Shown one piece after another: positions 45,788 to 53,568 of a stretch of 64,000 nucleotides of DNA; position 1 is the first letter of the stretch, and the number at the start of each line of letters is the position of its first letter. The stretch is from G963677085 sp963677085 (GTDB taxonomy: Bacteria > Planctomycetota > Planctomycetia > Pirellulales > Thermoguttaceae). The position numbers and the translations under genes are program-made. The stretch is taken from the NCBI GenBank assembly GCA_963677085.2, contig CAXXFH010000003.1, forward strand, positions 434,001 to 498,000. Reading direction: 5' to 3'. The notes beneath the pieces were generated by a model that was given only the letters and a program-made list of their open reading frames with translations, searched no databases and was not told the origin of the DNA.

Positions 45788-47356
45788 CTACATAGGCGGT
45801 TCCTTCAGGTTGATGCGCATGTGGGCCGTGTTCTGGGCGACCTCTCGCAACAGATTCAGTTGCCGCTGCAAAATCGCGACTTGGTCTTGCCGCCCCTGGC
45901 CGCCCTCTTCGCGGTGGCGATACTGTTGCAGCATCGACCACGCTTCCTGAGAGCCGGCTTCCACGGGACGATTGCCCACATACGGAAGCGCCGATGGCTG
46001 CTGTTGCCAAAAGCTTTGGCGGTAGTCGCCCATGATGCCACCGTACGCCCTCAGGAAGGTTTGCTGGTCGATCCCTCCCGGCGTCATGAACAGCCGGGCG
46101 ATTTCCTCCATCCGCCGCTGGGCCTGCTCGAAGGGCGTTTCGAATTGCAGCTTCAGCGCTTCAACTTGGCTCGCCAGACTCTCTTGCTCTTTGACAGCCT
46201 TCTGCTGCGCACCAAGCTTGGCGTGCAACGCCTCAAGTTTCGTGATCATGCCAGGGTCGACCCCGGCCTCCCTCAACCTCATGATTTGCTGCACCATGGA
46301 CGATAGGCCAAATGCCCGGATCTCGAACTCCAGCGAAGCCTGAAGCTTTTCGGCCTGTTGAGTCGCATCAACCAACGATTCGGATATCGCCACGACCGCA
46401 GATGGTGCCCCTTGGTCTGTCACAGTGGAAACGCCGCGGCTTGCCTTTTCTATTTCGAGGGCTGCCAAGCCGATTCGTGATTTCAGCACAAAGGCGTCGA
46501 TCTCGTCGCTACGGAATATGTCGCCGCGCAGTACCTGTTGGGTTCTGGCTGTCACGTAGAGAAGCTTGTACATTGCGACTTCGACACCATGGATCCAATC
46601 CGGGAGGCCGGAAAGCGCTTTCGTAAACAACTCAATCTCCGGGGCTAGGTCGGACGCCAAGTCTCGTGCAACCGCGACCACAGTCTTTCCAAGGTTGTCG
46701 AGCGCGTCATTGGCGTCTTCGATCCGCTGCGCCTCGATGCGGCTGACGGTACCACCCAGGCTTTCCAACTCCTTGGCCTCCGCTTCCAGCCCCTCCGTTC
46801 CCAAGTCGAGCGTGTTGAGTAGGCTCATGTTGGCCTTCGAAAACAGGTTGGCCGCAATCGCCGCTCGCTTGCCAGGGGCTTCAATCTTCTTCATCGCCTC
46901 GGCGATCTTGTAAAACGCTTGGCCAGGCCCCATCGCCGCCAAGTCGCCCGCCATTAGGCCCAGTTCTTCGAGCGCGGGTTTGGCCGCCCCCGCTCCCCGG
47001 GCCGCTTCCCCAAGCCGCTTCGCAAGGGTTGCCAGACCGGCGTTCATCGTATCGGCCCCGGCGCCCGTCTGGTCCGCCGCGTGACGCAGGTGCTGCAACT
47101 GCCGGATGTCGATGCCCAGCCGATCGGAGAATTTCGCCATGGCATCGACGGATTCCATCTGCGACTTCATAAACGCTGCCATGCCGCCACCCACAGCAAT
47201 ACCGGTGAACACCGTGCCCAGCCCCATCACAGACTTCGACGCCGCCTTCACCCGGCCGACGAAACCTCCGACGCCTTTACTGGCAACGCGGAGCCCGCTT
47301 GAAAAACTCCTCGATTCAAGAGAAAGCTTCGCCCGCATACTTGCAATGGTTGTCAC
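45788..47356 (-). CDS. Phage tail tape-measure-like protein
   Basis: 522 residues. The N-terminus is a typical tape-measure start: 'SFSSGLRVASKGVGGFVGRVKAASKSVMGLG', then a hydrophobic Gly-rich helix VFTGIAVGGGMAAFMKS. Long alpha-helical stretches follow: 'AMAKFSDRLGIDIRQLQHLRHAADQTGAGADTM', LAKRLGEAARGAGAAKPALEELG and others to residue 500, with heptad-like Leu/Ala spacing. In phages such proteins set tail length and are longer. No other tail gene is found here, so its job in this element is unclear. Confidence 0.75.
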   Translation of the reverse strand: MTTIASMRAKLSLESRSFSSGLRVASKGVGGFVGRVKAASKSVMGLGTVFTGIAVGGGMAAFMKSQMESVDAMAKFSDRLGIDIRQLQHLRHAADQTGAGADTMNAGLATLAKRLGEAARGAGAAKPALEELGLMAGDLAAMGPGQAFYKIAEAMKKIEAPGKRAAIAANLFSKANMSLLNTLDLGTEGLEAEAKELESLGGTVSRIEAQRIEDANDALDNLGKTVVAVARDLASDLAPEIELFTKALSGLPDWIHGVEVAMYKLLYVTARTQQVLRGDIFRSDEIDAFVLKSRIGLAALEIEKASRGVSTVTDQGAPSAVVAISESLVDATQQAEKLQASLEFEIRAFGLSSMVQQIMRLREAGVDPGMITKLEALHAKLGAQQKAVKEQESLASQVEALKLQFETPFEQAQRRMEEIARLFMTPGGIDQQTFLRAYGGIMGDYRQSFWQQQPSALPYVGNRPVEAGSQEAWSMLQQYRHREEGGQGRQDQVAILQRQLNLLREVAQNTAHMRINLKEPPM

Positions 47357-47407
47357 TTGGAGTACCTCCCGTTGTTGATTGTGGTTTGGTGATGGCCGCC
47401 GTCGCCG

Positions 47408-48724
47408 CTACGGTTCCCATTCCCGGGCGGCCGAAGCCTCGGAAAAGGTCGTTGTCGCTCCATCCCAGTGAAGGCAGATTCGTTGCAGTGGGCCGTGGCG
47501 ATGCTTGGCGACGATCAGTTCCGCTTCGTCGCTCTGTTGGTCCTGGCGATGGATGAACGCCGCGACATCGGCGTCCTGCTCGATGCTGCCGCTTTCCCGC
47601 AAATGGCTCAGTCGTGGCTCTTCGGTCTTGTCGCTTTCGCGGTTCAACTGCGAAAGGAGCAAGATCGGCGTGGCCAACTCGCCGGCCGTGATCTTCAACC
47701 GCCGAGTGATTGCACCTATCTGTTCGTGCCTGCGGATCCGCGGGTCCTCGGGCGCGATGAGGCCGAGGTAGTCGATAACGATCAACCCAAGGCCTTCCGG
47801 TTTTGCCGCCAGTCGCCGGGCTTCGCGGCGTATCTCGCCCACGCCGACCTCGCCGCCACCGAGGATGAACAGCTTGGACGTAGCCAGGTCGTTGCCGGCC
47901 GCAATGAGTGCCCGCCGATCGCCGGCGTCCAGTTGCCCGGTTCGCACCCGCTGTGAGTCCACGCCCGCCGCCATGCACAGCCGGCGAATGTTCAACTCGG
48001 CGGCCGACATCTCGATTGAGGCGAACAAAACCGGCTGCCTTGCCGCAATGTGCTCTGCGATGGCCAAGGCCAACGCACTCTTGCCGATGCCCGGCCGGGC
48101 TGCCAGAACGACCAACTCGCCGGCACCGAAGCCGCCGTATTCGGCGTCATAGCGGCGAAGGCCGGTTTCGACCAAACGCCCCCGGTCGCCCGCCGCGTCA
48201 ATCACATCGATGGCCGCGACCATACCCGCCTTGGAGTCGACCACGCCGGCATGTTGCCCAGTTGCCGCGGCGATGGCGTTTTCGGCCGCTTCGACGGCTT
48301 TGCTCGTTGTGGCCCGATCGTCGTGGGCGTTGCGGATCAAGTCGAGCCCAGCCGACACCAAACGTCGCCGCTGGGACTTTTCGCGAACGATCGTGGCGTA
48401 ATGGACGGCGTTTGCCGCGTAGGGCACCGCGGTGGCCACCTCGGCCAAGTAGGCCGTCCCGCCGATGGCCTCGAACTCGCCGCCCGCCCGCAACCGTGCC
48501 GACAACGTGGTCCCGTCGGACGGCTCGCCGGCGTCCCGCATCTCGACCATGTGGCGGAAGAGGATTCCATTTTCGCGGGCGTGGAAGTCAACATCCTCGA
48601 TGATCCTCGTCACCTGATCGACGGTATTCGGATCGAGAAGCATCGAACCGAGCACACCCTTTTCGGCGTCGAGGTCTGACGGTGGCACCGCCGCGTCGAG
48701 ATTGGTCAGTGAAACATTTCGCAT
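47408..48724 (-). CDS. DnaB-like replicative helicase
   Basis: 438 residues. The N-terminal DnaB domain is at 15-120 ('DAEKGVLGSMLLDPNTVDQV', then LFRHMVEMRDAGEPSDGTTLSARL). The RecA-like helicase domain follows: Walker A AARPGIGKSALALAIAEH, H2-type FASIEMSAAEL, Walker B LIVIDYLGLIAP, SQLNRESDKTEEPRLSHLRESGSIEQDAD with the arginine-bearing motif. It is complete. In the element it would be the main helicase for self-replication. Confidence 0.92.
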   Translation of the reverse strand: MRNVSLTNLDAAVPPSDLDAEKGVLGSMLLDPNTVDQVTRIIEDVDFHARENGILFRHMVEMRDAGEPSDGTTLSARLRAGGEFEAIGGTAYLAEVATAVPYAANAVHYATIVREKSQRRRLVSAGLDLIRNAHDDRATTSKAVEAAENAIAAATGQHAGVVDSKAGMVAAIDVIDAAGDRGRLVETGLRRYDAEYGGFGAGELVVLAARPGIGKSALALAIAEHIAARQPVLFASIEMSAAELNIRRLCMAAGVDSQRVRTGQLDAGDRRALIAAGNDLATSKLFILGGGEVGVGEIRREARRLAAKPEGLGLIVIDYLGLIAPEDPRIRRHEQIGAITRRLKITAGELATPILLLSQLNRESDKTEEPRLSHLRESGSIEQDADVAAFIHRQDQQSDEAELIVAKHRHGPLQRICLHWDGATTTFSEASAAREWEP

Positions 48725-48735
48725 GAAATAACCCC

Positions 48736-49248
48736 CTACCTGTCGCTCCGTCCGTCGGTAGTCTCGATGCCAGCAAACCGGCGATCATCACCGGCCAACT
48801 CGAAGACCGTGCCCGCCAGTAACCGCGATACGATTCGATCGTCGAACAACTCCGGCAAGTCGGCCGGCGCAAGGTTGCTGATGTAGACGGCGATGCTTTG
48901 CTGATGCATCGCCCGCGTGTCGAGGAACCGTTTCAGCGTCGTGAGGTACAGGTCACCGACTTGATCGCGCTCGCCGATTTCGTCGAGGATAGCCAAGTCA
49001 TCGCCGGCGATCGCTCGCCAACTTGCCGCCACATCGAGCGCGTCGCCGCGTAACACGTGTTCGCAAAGGTTTTCGATTGGCCAGTAGACGGCGGTTTTTG
49101 TGAAGTCGGCCAACGCCAGCGAAGCCAGCGTCTTACCCGTGGCGATGAGGGCATCGCGGTGGGCCTGCAGGTTGGCGTGCGCCTCGATTTTTCGCCGCTC
49201 GCCCTCGGAGTGGAGGCGTTTGCCGTAGGGTGTGGTCGTACTATTCAT
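48736..49248 (-). CDS. DnaC/IstB-like helicase-loader ATPase
   Basis: About 170 residues from ATG 49248 (or GTG 49257), overlapping the preceding gene. A P-loop-like 'LIATGKTLASLALAD' has GKT but lacks the usual first Gly. Walker B is LAILDEIGERDQ; then 'YLTTLKRFLDTR', a sensor 1-like 'IAVYISNLAPADLPELFDDRIVSRLL' with the Asn and the Asp-Arg of DnaC-type loaders. It directly precedes the helicase (11-bp gap), as expected for a helicase-loader pair. The protein is short for the family and may be a minimal form. Confidence 0.75.
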   Translation of the reverse strand: MNSTTTPYGKRLHSEGERRKIEAHANLQAHRDALIATGKTLASLALADFTKTAVYWPIENLCEHVLRGDALDVAASWRAIAGDDLAILDEIGERDQVGDLYLTTLKRFLDTRAMHQQSIAVYISNLAPADLPELFDDRIVSRLLAGTVFELAGDDRRFAGIETTDGRSDR

Positions 49249-49501
49249 TGCCGGCACCCTCCGTAGCTCGGTTGTGTTCGGCCCGTTGTCGCTCGGCTTC
49301 TGCGGTCATGTATTCCCGCAGAAGATGTACGGGCCATCGCGTTAGGCTGCCGATGCGAACCACCGGAATCGGCCCGCGCGGGAAGGAGTGATTCCACAGG
49401 TGCTTCGCGCTACAACCGAGGGCGGCCGCCGCGTCCTCTAACCTCAAGGCCAATACTGGCGTTTCGGGTGTTTGCTGTTCGTCGTTGTAGATCGACTTCA
49501 C
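49241..49501 (-). CDS. Excisionase-like HTH protein
   Basis: 86 residues from GTG 49501, whose GTGA overlaps the stop of the upstream gene, with GGGAGG seven bases before it. Residues 18-60 form a winged helix-turn-helix ('LRLEDAAAALGCSAKHLWNHSF', then a basic strand 'PVVRIGSLTRWPVHLLREYM'), like Xis or MerR-like excisionases. The upstream-open frame to 49681 is a shadow of the next gene. Confidence 0.75.
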   Translation of the reverse strand: MKSIYNDEQQTPETPVLALRLEDAAAALGCSAKHLWNHSFPRGPIPVVRIGSLTRWPVHLLREYMTAEAERQRAEHNRATEGAGNE

Positions 49502-49758
49502 TTGCTGTCCCTCCCATCCCAGGTCCATGTTTTCATTTCCGGGCAGCCGGCTTCGATCCAGCTCAGCAGTTCGGCCTGCCGATAGCGGACCGCGGTCCGC
49601 GTACCATAGCCGAGCTTGACCGGACTGGGGGCAACACCAGATAAGCCCCACCGCGTCAGTGTGCGGGTACTCACGCCGCACAATTGGGCGGCCTGCTTAA
49701 CGGTAAGAAGCTCCTGATTCACGGCTCGTGGATCTGGAGTATGTGAACGAGTGGCCAT
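49498..49758 (-). CDS. Excisionase/HTH_17 family protein
   Basis: 86 residues. A compact HTH_17 domain: 'LLTVKQAAQLCGVSTRTLTRWGLSGVAPSPVKLG', then 'RTAVRYRQAELLSWIEAG'. Such proteins bind DNA as excisionases or repressors of integrative elements. It is the first gene of the element's minus-strand operon, and its start faces a region with repeated TTTGTCCG motifs, which is a natural operator location. Confidence 0.82.
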   Translation of the reverse strand: MATRSHTPDPRAVNQELLTVKQAAQLCGVSTRTLTRWGLSGVAPSPVKLGYGTRTAVRYRQAELLSWIEAGCPEMKTWTWDGRDSK

Positions 49759-49838
49759 CTGTCGAGACTCCGTCGCGTGTCGTACACAGTGAGCGAATCA
49801 CCGCGATCGCTCGCACGCAACGAAGATAAGGGCCGATT

Positions 49839-49979
49839 CGGACAAATGAATTTGTCCGAGCTTTTTGTCCGAGAGATTGACGGGGGAAGGCCCGTTTTGT
49901 CCGGGAAAGAATGGGGTTGAAAATTTTTCCCTGGCCAACTTTTGGCCTTGGCGGGGTTGTGTCGGCGCTATTTGTCCGA
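49839..49979. promoter_or_regulatory. Cluster of TTTGTCCG repeats upstream of the excisionase-like operon
   Basis: CGGACAAA at 49839-49846 and TTTGTCCG at 49851-49858 form a palindrome. More TTTGTCCG copies are at 49864, 49896 and 49972. Five copies in 140 bases suggest an operator array or iterons of a replication origin. Confidence 0.6.
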
Positions 49980-50062
49980 GCTACGCTCGGCCTCTTCTTC
50001 GGCCTTTTTGGCGGCTCGTTCGCGTGCCCTTCTTTCGGAGTTGATCATCCTGCAGATACCGC

Positions 50063-50458
50063 ATGCGAGACGGGGCTTTGGACCGCACCCGGCCGGTTCA
50101 GCTTCGCGTGAATCAGGTCTACGCGGTTGACCTACAAACGAGTAGCGGGGTGATTCCCATCGAGGACGGGCCCGACAGTCCGCTATGTGGCCGCCCATTG
50201 GGGTCGAACGGCGATTTACAGCAGTTCCTCGCACGATGGCAGGCCGCCCTCGATGTCTACTGCCGGCGGGAAGAAATCGCCAAACTCTTCCGGCTGACCC
50301 AAGGTTGCGTCATCGAACGTACCGACGGCACCTACTTCCAACTCCGCAACTTCGCGAACGACCAACCATGGATGCGCGGTTCTCCGTTTCGGAACATCCA
50401 GCGGGTGTATCGGTCGCCGTTTCGGTTCCTGGCGACGTCGGACGATGCGGGGACGTAG
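50063..50458 (+). CDS. Small hypothetical protein of the element
   Basis: Open frame of 131 residues with reasonable composition in its second half: 'SNGDLQQFLARWQAALDVYCRREEIAKLFRLTQGCVIERTDGTYFQLRNF'. The N-terminal 40 residues are less convincing. It would be the only gene on the plus strand inside the element. No family recognised and no strong ribosome-binding site. Confidence 0.35.
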   Translation: MRDGALDRTRPVQLRVNQVYAVDLQTSSGVIPIEDGPDSPLCGRPLGSNGDLQQFLARWQAALDVYCRREEIAKLFRLTQGCVIERTDGTYFQLRNFANDQPWMRGSPFRNIQRVYRSPFRFLATSDDAGT

Positions 50459-50578
50459 GGACTACCGGCCCCAGTGGGTCTTGGCGTCTCCGGAACGTTG
50501 GCGAAGTCCCGAGAGGTTATGGTTCCCATTCGGGCAGCCGCCCTGCCACGATAAGGTGTTTTTCGTCGGTGGGCTTCT

Positions 50579-50594
50579 GGGAACAATTGTTCCC
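50579..50594. promoter_or_regulatory. 16-bp perfect palindrome, LexA-box-like
   Basis: GGGAACAATTGTTCCC. Its core GAAC-N4-GTTC is the spacing of Gram-positive-type LexA boxes. It lies in an otherwise empty part of the element (50459-50788). Confidence 0.4.
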
Positions 50595-50788
50595 GTCTAT
50601 TCCTGTCTCCCGGGTGGCCCACTACACGACTCGATGGGCTTCTGGAGCCCGTCTGCATTAAATGTCGGCGGCCAGTTTCCCGAGATGCTCAGTTACCGTG
50701 CAACTGGGGAGCCGACACTTAACGCGGATCGCATCCATTTAAGAAATGGCCCGAGGATTTTTACGGGTGGACGCCAAGCCGTCAGGCA

Positions 50789-51000
50789 TCAAGCGGTCTT
50801 CCGTACGGCCCTTCGAACAATTGCCAGGATGGCCTTGCGGTCATCTGCGGAGAGGAACGACCAAGCGTCAACCACGATCGAAAGCCCCGGATCGATGCCG
50901 TTTTGGATTGCCAGCAACTCGGTTGCATGGCGCGCGTCGTTTGGCGCGTCGGTCGTGCCTGTACTTGGCGCATTTCTCGGGGAATTGTAGGATAGTTCCT
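50789..51000 (-). other. Detached integrase C-terminal tail (in frame only after excision)
   Basis: In the frame that continues the integrase codons across the att core, this stretch encodes QELSYNSPRNAPSTG..., then 'IDPGLSIVVDAWSFLSADDRKAILAIVRRA' and TGA at 50789-50791. The last part has the helical 'DP.L..VV.AW..L....R.AILA.V' pattern that I know from C-termini of planctomycete integrases. In the integrated state this DNA has no start codon of its own inside the element. The att cores are 7753 bp apart, and the core codons (GCT CCC CGA CAA GGA) are in the same phase at both ends. Confidence 0.8.
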
Positions 51001-51016
51001 GTCCTTGTCGGGGAGC
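51001..51016. other. attR core
   Basis: GTCCTTGTCGGGGAGC, identical to 43248-43263 at the tRNA-Asn 3' end. The tRNA sequence upstream of the core is absent here. Confidence 0.9.
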
Positions 51017-51021
51017 TACAC

Positions 51022-51055
51022 CCCCACTAGCGAACCAGCTAGTGGGGTTTCTTTT
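51022..51055 (+). terminator. Terminator right of attR, originally that of tRNA-Asn
   Basis: CCCCACTAGC pairs perfectly with GCTAGTGGGG around GAACCA, followed by TTTCTTTT. It now lies 7.7 kb from the tRNA. Confidence 0.85.
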
Positions 51056-51408
51056 GCGCCTCGCCAGTTGCCCTAACTGGCGACCACAACGCCCTTTGGA
51101 GCCACGGGTTACGCTCGCCGGCCCCGCTGGTCCACTCTGCGGCCTGTTAACCGGCGACGCGGCCCAATCGCCCATTTCGCCCGTACTCTCGCGCTCTCTG
51201 GCCCCGGCCGGGCGTTTGGTTAACGAACACGTTCGACTCGCACCCCGGGGGCGACGGGTTCGATACTGGTGGTGGAAAAGCACCAAAAACACGCCAAACG
51301 GGTGGGTGCGTGGGCGTTGTGTCTTGCACCCGTGAGGTCGAGCCGCCTTGGCTGCCAAAGTCGTCGCAGTCCGCCGGTTTTTACCAGCGATCCACGCAAT
51401 GGGCGTCC

Positions 51409-52890
51409 TTACGAATCGGCTTGTGGGGACGATTCGTCGTCAGCGGGCTGCGCGTGAGGGGAACCGCCATCGCCGTTTGCCTCCGGCTTCGGGCCGAAGT
51501 TCAGTACGAACGACTCGAACCGTTCGCGGTCCATGCCCGCGTCTTCCCAGCCGTAGGCGTGGGTGCCGAGGTGCCAGAGGCGGATCGTCGTGTCGGCCAT
51601 AATCTGGTAGCCGCATTGCCGGGCGCGCTCGCAAAAGGCGTAGTCCTCGGCCAGGTACCAGTGGCCGTCTTCGCACGTGTGCAGCATGGGGTGGAAGAAC
51701 GGGATCATCGGGCTGCGGAAACGCTCGTTGCACATCGGCAGGCGAAGGCGCCGCTGAATCGTCAGATACACGTCGCGCCGCACGTGCAGAAAACCGGCGC
51801 CGGCGTAGAGAATTTCCGTCAGTTCGCCGTTGCGGCCGAAGGTCATCTCGGGCACGCCCGGCATCGTGTGGCTGGCCAATGCCCGGCGGCCCTTTTGGGG
51901 GTAAAGACCACAGACGATCGGCAGCCTGTGCGAGCGCAAGCGGTCGACGGCATCGGGGTGGAAGTCGATGTCGGCGTCGATCCACATCGTCTCTTCGTAG
52001 CCGTCCAGCAGGGCGTCGGTGACCATCTGGTTGCGGCCCTGGTCGATGGCGGCGTACCCGCCCACGCGTCGCACGTGGTAGCCGCGGCGTTCCAACTCGA
52101 CCAGGGCCCGTTCGCAGGGCGGCGTGATGTAGCTGGCAAACGGTACCAGGATTGCGCAGCGCCGCGGGTCCATCGGGTTGTCGGAAAGGAGCCGCGGCCC
52201 TCGCTTGGGTGTGCTCTCCACTCGCGTGCCGACGGCCAATACCTGGCGCTGGGGCGGAATCCCCACGAAGCTCAGCAGCTCGCTCAGCCCCTTCTCGGTG
52301 TTCAGCGCCTCGTAGGTATTGAACAGCCGGAGGTGCTCGGGATAGCGCTCGGCGAGTTCGTCGACGCGCGCGTAGTACTCGTCCCAGTAGCGGCCGATGC
52401 CTTCTTCGCGGTCGGCCGTGTCGTACTTCGGAAAGTTACGGCTCCGCAACGGGTCGTGGTGCCAGCCGTCGGCCGGCTCTCGGGCCCAGTGGTTGGTCGG
52501 CAGCGGCGTGCTGCGGTCGAGCCAGCGGCCGAAGCTGGCGACCACCTCTTCCCGCGGGCGTTTCAGGCACACGATGCGGATGTCGGGCTCGGCGGCGATG
52601 GCCTCTTCGAGATACGGCAGGTAGAACGAGGCGGCGTCGCCCAGCCGCGGTGCCGTGCCGTGGTGGCGAAACCGAGCGAACCGCTCCCGAATGATCCGCC
52701 CCGGCCCACGTTCGCCATCGCCGTCGCCGCCCGCCGGGCAATCTGCCGCCGGCTCTTCGCCAAGCGACCACGGCAACAGCGGCGGCTCATCATACGAACA
52801 CTGGGCATCGGGCTGCTGATTCAGAATCCGCGCCAACGAAGCCAGCCCACAACGGCCTGCACCGATGGCGAGGATGATGGATTGCTGCAT
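51409..52890 (-). CDS. Sulfotransferase-glycosyltransferase fusion protein
   Basis: 493 residues with two domains. Residues 1-240 resemble a sulfotransferase: 'SIILAIGAGRCGLASLARILNQ' as the 5'-phosphosulfate loop, a helix with EPPLLPW, 'DIRIVCLKRPREEVVASFGRWL' (3'-phosphate-binding region), and FNTYEALNTEKGLSELLSFVG. Residues 250-470 are a GT-A-type glycosyltransferase: 'CAILVPFASYITPPCERALVELERRGY', IDQGRNQMVTDALLDG, the metal-binding DxD in WIDADIDFHPDAV, then 'LPIVCGLYPQKG', AGAGFLHVRRDVY and 'YLAEDYAFCERARQCGYQIMAD'. It could make and sulfate a surface glycan, or one domain may have lost activity. The gene starts 43 bases from the neighbour on the same strand. Confidence 0.8.
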   Translation of the reverse strand: MQQSIILAIGAGRCGLASLARILNQQPDAQCSYDEPPLLPWSLGEEPAADCPAGGDGDGERGPGRIIRERFARFRHHGTAPRLGDAASFYLPYLEEAIAAEPDIRIVCLKRPREEVVASFGRWLDRSTPLPTNHWAREPADGWHHDPLRSRNFPKYDTADREEGIGRYWDEYYARVDELAERYPEHLRLFNTYEALNTEKGLSELLSFVGIPPQRQVLAVGTRVESTPKRGPRLLSDNPMDPRRCAILVPFASYITPPCERALVELERRGYHVRRVGGYAAIDQGRNQMVTDALLDGYEETMWIDADIDFHPDAVDRLRSHRLPIVCGLYPQKGRRALASHTMPGVPEMTFGRNGELTEILYAGAGFLHVRRDVYLTIQRRLRLPMCNERFRSPMIPFFHPMLHTCEDGHWYLAEDYAFCERARQCGYQIMADTTIRLWHLGTHAYGWEDAGMDRERFESFVLNFGPKPEANGDGGSPHAQPADDESSPQADS

Positions 52891-52932
52891 GAGGGAAATG
52901 TTTCTTGTGCCTTCAGCACTCCGATGGCACGG

Positions 52933-53568
52933 CTATCTGCCATGTTGCGGTTTCTTGTTGGTATCATTCTGCCGAAATATCAAGGACAGCGACATGATGA
53001 CACAAAAGATGCCAAGGCCATTGAAAGCCAATATTGGTGGGTAATAAAGGGTGACATATAAACGACCGTCCCAGGTCAAAACGACATAAACGTAGTATGC
53101 CAAGCAAAGGAAAGTCAAGATTACCATTAGACGGGTCGTGTAAACGTAAAGGCTAGGAGTATTGGCCATTCGATAGGTGAAATATATAGCTCCAGCAACG
53201 AGTACAAAAGCGTAGAGTATATCCAGCAGGAGACAATACACGTTGAACTTCAAAACACGGGACTCGCTTGTCAATAACACGCTGGTTCGTGCGTCATACT
53301 GCTTTGAACGGTGGGTTATTGGTACAAGTAATCTCGTCGTCCAATGCGAGTCGGTTGCATCCCGCAGCTTAGGTGCAGGGGGTAAAGAGGGTGTTTTCCG
53401 GCCGTTACAGAGCAAAAAGGCACAAGGAAAACCAAATTTCCAGTTGAAATCCCATATGTGTCCATACACATAGGGTTTCCCAAGTACCTGCGGAGCGAAA
53501 ACGCCAAGCCCGACTAGGATGACCAAGACCCAACCGATGATTTTGCACTGTGTTATGCTGTTACTCAT
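52933..53568 (-). CDS. Four-helix membrane protein, candidate immunity protein
   Basis: 211 residues. Hydrophobic segments at about 9-28 (IIGWVLVILVGLGVFA), 125-146, 150-172 and 185-205, with a soluble loop (30-120) rich in Lys and Ser. No known motif. It lies eight bases downstream of the stop of the RHS C-terminal frame and on the same strand, the usual place for an immunity gene. The base composition is lower in GC than the flanking genes, as seen for RHS tips and immunity genes. Confidence 0.55.
   Translation of the reverse strand: MSNSITQCKIIGWVLVILVGLGVFAPQVLGKPYVYGHIWDFNWKFGFPCAFLLCNGRKTPSLPPAPKLRDATDSHWTTRLLVPITHRSKQYDARTSVLLTSESRVLKFNVYCLLLDILYAFVLVAGAIYFTYRMANTPSLYVYTTRLMVILTFLCLAYYVYVVLTWDGRLYVTLYYPPILAFNGLGIFCVIMSLSLIFRQNDTNKKPQHGR

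Larger units (their letters stand above)
43248..51016. mobile_element. 7.75-kb integrative element in tRNA-Asn (satellite- or prophage-like)
   Basis: Bounded by the 16-bp direct repeat GTCCTTGTCGGGGAGC, at the tRNA 3' end (43248-43263, attL) and at 51001-51016 (attR). Genes in order from the tRNA are an integrase, two small DNA-binding proteins, a tape-measure-like protein, a DnaB-like helicase, an IstB/DnaC-like ATPase and two excisionase-like genes, all on the minus strand. No terminase, portal or capsid gene is present. A tRNA-type terminator directly follows attR, which shows that the DNA right of attR was once next to the tRNA. Size and content suggest a satellite or a decayed prophage. 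Confidence 0.9.

Noticed and set aside
50789..51358. Treating the 189-codon ORF across attR as an independent gene
   Set aside because: Its 5' half is low-quality sequence outside the element; only the part after the att core (51000-50789) looks like protein, and that part fits the integrase tail.
51310..53061. A 583-codon ORF on the plus strand
   Set aside because: It is the antisense of the sulfotransferase-glycosyltransferase fusion, which has clear motifs and a signature DxD; the plus frame has none.
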